In this document: one piece after another, positions 5,648-12,963 of the stretch
Numbering within the stretch: the stretch's first letter is position 1
Layout of the letters: each line of letters opens with the position of its first letter
DNA from: CAYHZL01 sp964361075
GTDB lineage: Bacteria; Bacteroidota; Ignavibacteria; UBA10030; UBA8401
Direction: 5' to 3'
Assembly (NCBI GenBank): GCA_964361075.1
Contig: CAYHZL010000040.1
Coordinates: 1 to 20,199 of the forward strand
Length of the DNA: 20,199 nt
Position numbers and translations under genes: made by a program
Notes under the pieces: model-generated
What the model was told of the DNA's origin: nothing
The model's database searches: none
Seen by the model: the letters and a program-made list of their open reading frames with translations, nothing else

Positions 5648-8600
5648 ATGACCGCCGTTCTCCGAATAACATTCGCATTCATTCTCCTCTCATTTTTCGA
5701 ACCTATTGTTCATCAATGTGCTGCTCAAACTGTTCCGCCGGAACGATTCACTATCTCCCATTGGACCATGGATGATGGACTTCCGCAGAGTTCAGCGAAC
5801 GATATTCTTCAAACGAAGGATGGGTATTTGTGGCTGGCAACATTCGGCGGACTTGTCCGGTACAACGGCGAGTCATTTACCGTGTTCGACCGTTCCAATT
5901 CGAACGGCATGCGTTCGGACAGGATCTTGTCCCTCTTTGAAGACCGGAGCGGAGCATTGTGGTGCAGCACGGAAGACGGCTTTCTGCGATTTCAGCACGG
6001 CAAATTTACAACGTTCATGATCAGTGACGGCAAAGTTGCATACTCTCCGCTGATGGTCGAGCAGGATGCGCGCGGTATACTATGGGTGAGTGCTCACGGC
6101 AAACCGTACCGCTTCAACGGAGAGTCTTTCGAGCAGGTTTCCGTTTTGACCGATTCAACAACAGTCTTCAAAGCAGTTGCGGAAAAAAACGGTGCCTGGA
6201 TTGCGCATGGAAGAGAATTATTAAAGACCCTCGGTGATACGATCGTTTTGATCAAAGATTTTTCAAAAACGTTAAAAAATAACATTCAAGGTGTGAAAGA
6301 ATATCCGGCAGGATCCGGAAATATTTGGATTGTCACCAGCGGCGACGGACTCATTCGATACTCGAACGGAACGATCCGTACATATAGAGAATCCGACGGA
6401 CTTCCTTCCAGGTTTTTAAGAAGACTATTCGTGGACCGAATGAATACGTTATGGGTATGCGGATTCAACGGCATCAGCCGATGGACCGGTGAACGTTTCG
6501 TTCCGCTCCGAACGGTCAACGGCGGATCGGACAAGGAATTCAATGTGATCACCCAGGATGTGGAGGGAAATTACTGGACTGGCACACCCGCGAACGGATT
6601 GTTTCGTCTTCGTCCGTCGGTGATCCGGACGATCGGTCCGGATGATGGATTGATGGAAGGAAAAATGCTCTCCCTTGCTCGACGGAAGGACGGCTCACTG
6701 CTGTTCGGAACGAACTGCGGCGGAGTGTACGAGTGGAGGAACGGCAGAGCAACGTATTCTAAGTTGAACAAACATCTCGTCAATCTGTGTGTCTGGTCGA
6801 TTCTTGAAGATTCCAAAGGGAGGGTGTGGACGGGGTCGCAGCAGTTATCACGATTTGATGACATTTCAAAAAAAGGGATCGTCTATGATTCTGTAAGTGG
6901 ATTCACCGGACTGAATATTTTTGCATTGATGGAAGAGCGCAACGGAAAACTGTGGATCGGTTGTTCGAACGGATTATATAGCTACGATAGAGGCGAATTT
7001 ATACGATACACCGATTCGAACGGTCTTCCGGAGATTGAAGTCCGCACGATCGTACAGGACCTATCGGGAACGATATGGGTCGGAACGTTAAACGGTGTTT
7101 TTCGATTGTCCGAAGGGAAATTCCGATCGGTTGATCTCACCCCTACCGATAGTGAAGCAGCACCGCTCAGGAGCAAATATATTCGGGCGATATATCGGGA
7201 TTCCGAAAGGACGATGTGGTTCGGCACGTATGGCGGAGGGATCGTCCGTTTGAAAGGGGGAAAGTGCTCTATAATAACAACCAACGAAGGATTGTTTGAC
7301 AATATTGTATCCCACATAATAGAGGATGAACGGGGTTATTTCTGGATGGGAAGCAACCGCGGATTGTTCCGCGTGAGTAAAGAAGATCTGAATAAGGTTG
7401 CGGACAATATGCTCGATGCAGTGCAATCATCGGTCTATGGCACGTCAGACGGAATGCGGTCGGCGGAAACAAACGGCGGTTTCCAACCTTCCATCGTGAA
7501 AGATACAGCCGGTGATCTGTATGTGCCGACAGTCAATGGGGTAGTTGTGGTATCGACCCGGAAGGTGGAAAAGAATGAAATTCCCCCGCCGGTTGTTATT
7601 GAACGGATCGTGTCGGAAGGTAAACGAATTCTATTGACTTCTGCCTTCACTATCTCTTCTGACAGTGCCACTATACAGTTTGATTATGTAGCGCTCAGTT
7701 TCGCCGATCCGAAAAAGATCCGGTTCAAATATCGTTTGATCGGATTTGATGAGGATTGGATCGATGCAGGTCTTCGCCGGTCGGCATATTACACGAAGAT
7801 CCCTCCCGGAACGCATTCATTCCAGGTGATCGCAGCGAACAACGACGGTGTCTGGAATATGAGCGGCGCTTCGATACAATTGACGGTGCTGCCGCCGTTC
7901 TGGATGACGTGGTGGTTTCGGCTGTTAGTTGTAATCTTCTTCCTGTCCTCCGGTCCGTCGATCTATTATTTACGCGTAACACAACTAAAAAAAGATAAGC
8001 GTGTTCAGCAGCAATTTGCCGAGCAATTGATCCATTCGCAGGAGCAGGAGCGCCGCCGGATCGCGATGGACCTGCACGACGGATTGGGGCAGCAAATTTT
8101 GATCATTAAGAACCGAGTTGATATCGCGTTGAAAACCGTATCCGATCCTGAAAAGACCGCAGACCAGCTGCGGGAAATCGCCATCAGTGCTGCAAGCTCG
8201 CTGAATGACGTACGTTCTATATCGTACGGTCTGAGGCCGATCAATCTGGAAAAGTTCGGATTGAAGGAAACACTTATGAACCTCTGCGAACAGATCCAGG
8301 AGACGACAGCAATTGAATGGGCGTGGCATATTGACGATATTGACGGAATCATCCCCAGGGAGAAGGAAATCAATTTCTACCGGATGATGCAGGAAGGGAT
8401 CAAAAATATCATGCAACATTCGTCTGCGACTCAAGCGTCTATGATGATCCGCCGGTCGGACGATCAGTTGACAGCGTTTCTGTGGGACAATGGAAAAGGA
8501 TTCGATACAGGGCTGAGCAGCATGAAGGAAGGTTTGGGATTAGTAGGAATTAGGGAACGAGCAAAAATTCTCGGTGGCTCGTGCACTATAAAATCGCAGT

Positions 8601-8653
8601 CAGGCGAAGGGACCACGTTAATGATTATACTGCAGATACATAACAATGGATAA
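5648..8653 (+). CDS. Propeller-type (reg_prop/Y_Y_Y) sensor histidine kinase
   Basis: This inner-membrane sensor kinase has a large periplasmic sensor. A signal peptide covers residues 1-27 (ending CAAQ), which favours the ATG at 5648 over the upstream in-frame TTG at 5612. A two-component regulator propeller follows with at least twelve repeats of the form GxLWxGTxxGLxRF (about 33-645). A Y_Y_Y domain comes next (about 672-748; FKYRLIGFDEDW and PPGTHSFQVIAAN are diagnostic), and then a membrane helix (about 755-775). The cytoplasmic part has a HisKA_3 domain with RRRIAMDLHDGLGQ (phospho-acceptor His810) and a HATPase domain (N-box QEGIKNIMQHS near 913-923, DNGKGFD, GLGLVGIRERA). It overlaps the response-regulator gene by eight bases, so the two form one operon. 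Many such systems in Bacteroidota sense glycans or peptides, but the ligand here is unknown. Confidence 0.93.
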   Translation: MTAVLRITFAFILLSFFEPIVHQCAAQTVPPERFTISHWTMDDGLPQSSANDILQTKDGYLWLATFGGLVRYNGESFTVFDRSNSNGMRSDRILSLFEDRSGALWCSTEDGFLRFQHGKFTTFMISDGKVAYSPLMVEQDARGILWVSAHGKPYRFNGESFEQVSVLTDSTTVFKAVAEKNGAWIAHGRELLKTLGDTIVLIKDFSKTLKNNIQGVKEYPAGSGNIWIVTSGDGLIRYSNGTIRTYRESDGLPSRFLRRLFVDRMNTLWVCGFNGISRWTGERFVPLRTVNGGSDKEFNVITQDVEGNYWTGTPANGLFRLRPSVIRTIGPDDGLMEGKMLSLARRKDGSLLFGTNCGGVYEWRNGRATYSKLNKHLVNLCVWSILEDSKGRVWTGSQQLSRFDDISKKGIVYDSVSGFTGLNIFALMEERNGKLWIGCSNGLYSYDRGEFIRYTDSNGLPEIEVRTIVQDLSGTIWVGTLNGVFRLSEGKFRSVDLTPTDSEAAPLRSKYIRAIYRDSERTMWFGTYGGGIVRLKGGKCSIITTNEGLFDNIVSHIIEDERGYFWMGSNRGLFRVSKEDLNKVADNMLDAVQSSVYGTSDGMRSAETNGGFQPSIVKDTAGDLYVPTVNGVVVVSTRKVEKNEIPPPVVIERIVSEGKRILLTSAFTISSDSATIQFDYVALSFADPKKIRFKYRLIGFDEDWIDAGLRRSAYYTKIPPGTHSFQVIAANNDGVWNMSGASIQLTVLPPFWMTWWFRLLVVIFFLSSGPSIYYLRVTQLKKDKRVQQQFAEQLIHSQEQERRRIAMDLHDGLGQQILIIKNRVDIALKTVSDPEKTADQLREIAISAASSLNDVRSISYGLRPINLEKFGLKETLMNLCEQIQETTAIEWAWHIDDIDGIIPREKEINFYRMMQEGIKNIMQHSSATQASMMIRRSDDQLTAFLWDNGKGFDTGLSSMKEGLGLVGIRERAKILGGSCTIKSQSGEGTTLMIILQIHNNG

Positions 8654-9296
8654 ACAGCGTACGATATTGATCGCCGACGACCATCCGCTTCTGCGGAAAG
8701 GATTGCGTCAGGTGCTGGAAAGCGAACCAGGCATCGAGATTCTGGAAGCAGACAATGGGGAAGAGGCGCTCCGGATCATCCGTAAGCGAAAACCTGACGT
8801 TGTCCTGCTGGATATTGAAATGCCGAAGGTGAACGGATTTGATGTTGCCAGACGGGTGAACGAAGAGAAGATTCCCGTTCCGTTGATCTTTTTGACGATG
8901 CACAGTGAGGAGCAGGTGTTCAACATAGCGATGGATATTGGTGTGAAAGGATATGTGCTGAAAGAAAATGCCATCTCCGAAATCCAGCAATGCATTCGCT
9001 CTGTGATCGAAGGAAAATATTTTCTCAGCCCGTCGATTTCTGATTTTTTGATCCGGCGTATTTCCAAACTTGCAGCGCCGGCTACCGATTCCAAAGGGAT
9101 CAATTTGCTTACACCGATGGAGCACAATATCATCAAGCTGGTCGCTGCTCTGAAATCAAACCAGGAAATCGCAAAAACATTAGGCATCAGCATTAAAACC
9201 GTGAAGAACCATCGCAACAATATTTGCAATAAATTGGGTCTCAATGGCTCACTCGCCCTCCTGAAATTTGCGACCGAGAACGCTTCTCTTTTATAA
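8646..9296 (+). CDS. NarL/LuxR-family response regulator
   Basis: The 216-aa transcription factor is the evident partner of the overlapping HisKA_3 kinase. The receiver domain has the acidic pair Asp11-Asp12 (IADDHP), phospho-acceptor Asp56 (VVLLDIEMP), Thr in LTMHSEE and Lys in YVLKENA. The C-terminal LuxR helix-turn-helix runs from LTPMEHNIIKLV through NQEIAKTLGISIKTVKNHRNNICNKLGL. Phosphorylation should promote dimerisation and DNA binding. The ATG lies within the end of the kinase gene (8646-8653), implying translational coupling. The likely target is the promoter of the secreted protein directly downstream, where repeated boxes are found, though this is inferred from proximity. Confidence 0.95.
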   Translation: MDKQRTILIADDHPLLRKGLRQVLESEPGIEILEADNGEEALRIIRKRKPDVVLLDIEMPKVNGFDVARRVNEEKIPVPLIFLTMHSEEQVFNIAMDIGVKGYVLKENAISEIQQCIRSVIEGKYFLSPSISDFLIRRISKLAAPATDSKGINLLTPMEHNIIKLVAALKSNQEIAKTLGISIKTVKNHRNNICNKLGLNGSLALLKFATENASLL

Positions 9297-9386
9297 ACGC
9301 CAGATCATCTCTATAGTCCCCCCATTAAACGCTCGAGATATCGCTCTGGCGCCCAAGAAAAACTATTCCGTGCAGCAAAATAGTAT

Positions 9387-9467
9387 TTGACGTCTGGGTA
9401 CTAGTACTTAGACGATTGAGTACCATTGCCTATTGTTAGACGATAGCTGAATTGCTATCATGGAATG
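9387..9467 (+). promoter_or_regulatory. Regulated promoter with repeated TAGACGAT boxes
   Basis: Two copies of TAGACGAT (9409-9416 and 9437-9444) lie 28 bases apart. A GGTACT...AGTACC inverted repeat surrounds the first. A 6-bp inverted repeat, GATAGC (9442-9447) / GCTATC (9454-9459), overlaps the second. A plausible sigma70-type promoter, TTGTTA (9433-9438), 17 bases, TATCAT (9456-9461), overlaps the second box and would start transcription about 50 bases before the secreted-protein gene. The boxes may be binding sites for the adjacent LuxR-type regulator. The motifs are seen; the regulation is inferred. Confidence 0.5.
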
Positions 9468-9517
9468 GAAGACAGAATCTAATCAGTCATTTTATTCACA
9501 AATAATATTGGGACATC

Positions 9518-11968
9518 ATGAAAAAAAGACTACTTGTTATTTTGCTGATCGCCGTGGGGATAATGATCTCGGTACCATTGACCGCAGAGGCGCAAGTGCC
9601 CACGTTCAACACCGTCATCGCAACTCCGACAGGAAGCCAACCTTGGCAACCACCTAGACCAGCCGCGGTCGGCGACTTTAACGGCGACGGAAAAATGGAC
9701 GCCCTCATCGTCGACGGCACCGCCAGTGCCAGATTCATGTATGGCAATGGCAACGGCACATTCACCAAATTCGATATCAATGCAGAGACCATGACGACGG
9801 GCAACATGGTCAACTTGCCCGCTAGTCTCGCCCCCTACATGCCCAAGGCAGTTGACGGTTACGTATTGATTAAGGCCGCCGACGTGAATGGGGACGGCAA
9901 ACTCGATGCCGTCTGCGTAACGACCGTGCATATCAATTGGGGCCCCTACAGTCTTGTAACCGTGCTGATCAACACAGGCAACGATGTAAACGGCGTACCC
10001 CAGTTTTTCACCACGAACTATTTTCTCGGTTTTTATGATGTTCGCTCCCTGACGACAGGCGACCTGTATGGTGATGGTAAGCCGGAGTTCGTTGTCGGCA
10101 GCGCCTACGCCGGTGTGTATATTTACAAAAATAACGGTGATGGCACGTTTACTCCCGGACAGGTGACCAGCATCATGCCGAATGCGGGCGGTCCTGCTGT
10201 TGGAGCCGGTGTTATTACGGACGTGAACGGCGACGGCAAAGCTGATTTCGTTGTGACTAGCGGTCAGGCCAATGCGACCGATGTCTTCCTTGGCAATGGC
10301 GACGGCACGCTGCAGGCGCCCAGTATTGTCAGCCCGGCCGCGTCCTGCATTGCAGTCGCGGATCTAAACAAAGACGGCAAGCCGGATCTCATCGAGGGCT
10401 TGGCCGACGGATCCGTGTCCGTCTATCTTGGCAATGGCAACGGAACTTTCGGGAGTCCCGCGAACTTTGCCTCTGGGGCTACCAGTTGGCCGAGCGGGTT
10501 TTTCATATCCGATGTCAACGGTGACGGCAACTTGGATGTGGCCGCGAGTCTCTACAATGCCGGTAAGGTCGCGATCCTGACCGGAAACGGGCAAGGGACA
10601 CTGAGTTCGCCCTCTCTCTTTGGCTCTATTCCCAATGCCGTCGATGTGACCTTGGCCGATTTCACTGGAGACGGTAAACCCGACATCGCCTCAGTCAGCG
10701 CCGCCGGCTACGGCGGCCAGAACTTCGATGTGCTGACGAACACCATAGTCACGGTGCCTACCAACCGTCCGCCCGTCGCTGTGGCCGGCTCTGACCAATC
10801 ATTTACATGTGTGGTTGGATCAGCCAGCGTAACGCTTGATGGACGAGGCTCAACAGATGCTGATAACGACCCGTTAACATATAGTTGGTCATTAGGCGGG
10901 AATGTTGTTTCAACAAATGCAACATTCACAACTTCGCTTGGAGGTGGAACACATACATTTACACTTACTGTTTCTGACGGAAAAGCATCTTCAACTGATG
11001 ATGTTGTAATATCAGTTCAACTCGATGTAACACCACCGACTCTGACAGTGCCTGCTGACACAGTTGTTACTGCAAATACAGCAGGCGGATATAGTGGTTC
11101 AATTGGAACTGCAACCGCACAGGATGGATGCAGCGGGGTGGTTCAATTAACCTCTGATGCACCGACAAAATTTCCATTAGGTGAAACAGTTGTTCATTAT
11201 ACAGCAACGGATTTGGCTGGCAATACATCAACTGGAACTCAAAAAGTTACAGTAAAGCGTTTACATATTGTTATTGATATTAAACCAGAAAGCGATAAAA
11301 ACCCGATTAACCTAAAAGAAGGTGAAGGTGTTATTCCAGTTGCAGTATTAAGTACGCCAACATTTGATGCAACAAAATTAAATATTGCTTCACTTGCGTT
11401 TGGTCCTGCCGGTGCACACGAAACACACTTAAAGAAAAAAGAACGTGAAGCAAATGATGATGATGATGGCGAATATGCGCGAGAGTTTCTAAAAGAACAT
11501 ACGACAGATGTAAACAAAGATAAATTAAAAGATCTTATCCTGCATTTTAGAACTAATGAAACCGGCATTACAAAAGACGATGTAAAAGTATTCTTATTCG
11601 GATTAACATTAAGTGGGATTCCGGTAGAAGGTTCGGATAAGATTTCTATTGTTGGCAAGTTGAAAAAAGAAGGGCTTGAAACTCAAGAAATTCAGGCCCC
11701 AGCAGAATTTAAGTTATCGCAAAACTTCCCCAATCCATTTAATCCGGCAACAATAATAAGATTTTCACTAGAAAAATCCGGATTGACAATACTGAAAGTT
11801 TATGATGCGTTAGGAAGAGAAGTTGCAACACTTGTAAATGAAGAACTTGAATCTGGAAAGTATTACGAAGCAACATTTGATGCATCATCATTAACATCGG
11901 GGATGTATTTCGTGCGAATACAAAGCGGTCATCAAACAACAATGATGAAAATGGTTCTCATGAAATAA
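9518..11968 (+). CDS. Secreted FG-GAP/VCBS repeat protein with PKD, HYR and T9SS sorting domains
   Basis: The 816-aa exported protein has a signal peptide (residues 1-26, ending AEAQ). Then come FG-GAP/VCBS repeats with calcium-binding-like DVNGDGKxD motifs (about 45-415) that probably form a beta-propeller. A PKD-type domain (about 418-508; LTYSWSLGG, HTFTLTVSDG) and a HYR-type domain (about 509-585; VVHYTATDLAGN) follow. Next is an IDIKPESDKNPIN...HFRTNETGI module (about 586-715) known from many secreted proteins. The C-terminus is a type IX secretion sorting domain (about 728-816; NFPNPFNPATIIRFSL, VYDALGREVATLVNEE, GMYFVRIQSG). It is predicted to be displayed on the surface or released. 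Base composition changes abruptly near 10,770-10,800, at the propeller-PKD boundary, suggesting a fusion of segments with different origins. It follows the two-component system and a candidate regulated promoter. Confidence 0.92.
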   Translation: MKKRLLVILLIAVGIMISVPLTAEAQVPTFNTVIATPTGSQPWQPPRPAAVGDFNGDGKMDALIVDGTASARFMYGNGNGTFTKFDINAETMTTGNMVNLPASLAPYMPKAVDGYVLIKAADVNGDGKLDAVCVTTVHINWGPYSLVTVLINTGNDVNGVPQFFTTNYFLGFYDVRSLTTGDLYGDGKPEFVVGSAYAGVYIYKNNGDGTFTPGQVTSIMPNAGGPAVGAGVITDVNGDGKADFVVTSGQANATDVFLGNGDGTLQAPSIVSPAASCIAVADLNKDGKPDLIEGLADGSVSVYLGNGNGTFGSPANFASGATSWPSGFFISDVNGDGNLDVAASLYNAGKVAILTGNGQGTLSSPSLFGSIPNAVDVTLADFTGDGKPDIASVSAAGYGGQNFDVLTNTIVTVPTNRPPVAVAGSDQSFTCVVGSASVTLDGRGSTDADNDPLTYSWSLGGNVVSTNATFTTSLGGGTHTFTLTVSDGKASSTDDVVISVQLDVTPPTLTVPADTVVTANTAGGYSGSIGTATAQDGCSGVVQLTSDAPTKFPLGETVVHYTATDLAGNTSTGTQKVTVKRLHIVIDIKPESDKNPINLKEGEGVIPVAVLSTPTFDATKLNIASLAFGPAGAHETHLKKKEREANDDDDGEYAREFLKEHTTDVNKDKLKDLILHFRTNETGITKDDVKVFLFGLTLSGIPVEGSDKISIVGKLKKEGLETQEIQAPAEFKLSQNFPNPFNPATIIRFSLEKSGLTILKVYDALGREVATLVNEELESGKYYEATFDASSLTSGMYFVRIQSGHQTTMMKMVLMK

Positions 11969-12000
11969 TTATCTTTTGCAATACAGAAAAATAGATGCGA

Positions 12001-12032
12001 AAAACCCAGATTCTATCTGGGTTTTTTATTTT
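12001..12032 (+). terminator. Rho-independent terminator of the secreted-protein gene
   Basis: A perfect 11-bp stem AAAACCCAGAT (12001-12011) / ATCTGGGTTTT (12015-12025) with a three-base TCT loop is followed by TTATTTT. It lies 32 bases after the stop codon. Confidence 0.93.
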
Positions 12033-12057
12033 AATGTACATTGTTCATATTCTTACA

Positions 12058-12077
12058 TCAGACTCCGCCAGAGCTGA
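12058..12077. repeat. Small hairpin near the IS junction
   Basis: TCAG(A)CTC (12058-12065) pairs with GAGCTGA (12071-12077) across a five-base loop with one bulged A. It lies between the terminator and the truncated transposase and resembles the TCAGCCA/TGGCTGA hairpin at 16488-16502, so it may be a degenerate member of the same small-repeat family. No function is evident. Confidence 0.3.
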
Positions 12078-12102
12078 CTATAGCAGCTGATATTACAGTC
12101 AG

Positions 12103-12864
12103 ATGCAGTTATCATCAACGCAGAGACAAGAACAACAGATCAGTCAAGAGCAGCAACAACTGACCACGCGGATTACAGCACTGGCTTTGGAATATGGACG
12201 ATATGGCTACAGGCGAATAACAGCGTTGCTGCGTTACGAAGGCTGGCATGTGAATCATAAACGAGTAGAACGGATCTGGCGACAAGAAGGCTTAACAGTG
12301 CCGAAAAAGCAACCGAAACGACGACGGTTATGGTTGAATGATGGATCTTGTATTCGTCTTCGACCAACGCATAAGAATCATGTGTGGAGTTATGATTTTG
12401 TTGCAGACAGAACCAGTAATGGAAAAGCGTTACGAATGTTAAACATCATCGATGAATACACCAGAGAATGTTTGAGCATCTACATTGGCAGAAATTTCAC
12501 TGCCAATGATGTTGTGGAATCGCTAGCAAAACTTTTTGTTGTTCGAGGTACTCCGCAATATATCAGGTCAGACAATGGATCGGAATTTGTTGCAGAACTT
12601 GTAAGAACGTGGTTGTATAATGTTGGAGTTGATACATTATTTATTGAACCAGGAAGTCCATGGGAGAATGGTTACATTGAATCGTTTAATGGAAAGCTCA
12701 GAGATGAACTATTGAACGGAGAAATCTTTGATACTATTTATGAAGCAGAGGTCATTACAGAGAGATGGAGAAAACATTACAACACAATTAGGCCACACAG
12801 CAGTTTGAAGTATCGTCCACCAGCACCAGAAACTTTTTATCCTCTTCAGCTTGCTAATGCCTGA
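12103..12864 (+). CDS. IS3-family transposase OrfB (IS407-like), N-terminally truncated
   Basis: The 253-aa product carries the HTH_21 region (about 22-62; YGRYGYRRITALLR, VNHKRVERIWRQEGL) and the rve integrase core. The catalytic DDE triad is Asp98 (WSYDFV), Asp157 (IRSDNGSEF) and Glu193 (NGYIESFNGKLRDE). The C-terminus RPHSSLKYRPPAPE is typical. Full OrfB proteins of this group have extra N-terminal residues (an ACRVLG-like segment before STQR), and normally follow an OrfA read by frameshifting. Here a TGA stop at 12088-12090 closes the frame and no OrfA is present. The DDE core is intact, but without OrfA and the left end the element is probably immobile. Confidence 0.88.
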   Translation: MQLSSTQRQEQQISQEQQQLTTRITALALEYGRYGYRRITALLRYEGWHVNHKRVERIWRQEGLTVPKKQPKRRRLWLNDGSCIRLRPTHKNHVWSYDFVADRTSNGKALRMLNIIDEYTRECLSIYIGRNFTANDVVESLAKLFVVRGTPQYIRSDNGSEFVAELVRTWLYNVGVDTLFIEPGSPWENGYIESFNGKLRDELLNGEIFDTIYEAEVITERWRKHYNTIRPHSSLKYRPPAPETFYPLQLANA

Positions 12865-12910
12865 AGAAATTTACTAACTTAGCATTGGCACATAAACTGG
12901 GGGCAGGTCA
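12103..12910 (+). mobile_element. Left-truncated IS3-family (IS407-like) insertion sequence
   Basis: The element contains most of the OrfB transposase and a right end reading TGGGGGCAGGTCA (12898-12910). This is the reverse complement of the TGACCTGCCCCC-type tip found on this group of elements. No matching left inverted repeat and no OrfA gene are found in the 70 bases between the upstream terminator and OrfB. The left third of the element is therefore missing. The right end lies within the coding frame of a PAS-domain kinase. The left boundary is approximate (between about 12033 and 12105). Confidence 0.8.
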
Positions 12911-12963
12911 CATTCATTGAACAAGCTCCGATAGGCATTGCGCTTTCTCGAGATGGGGTAACG

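Noticed and set aside
7985..9125. Long leftward ORFs opposite the kinase and response regulator
   Set aside because: They are shadows of well-supported domains on the plus strand and show no recognisable family.
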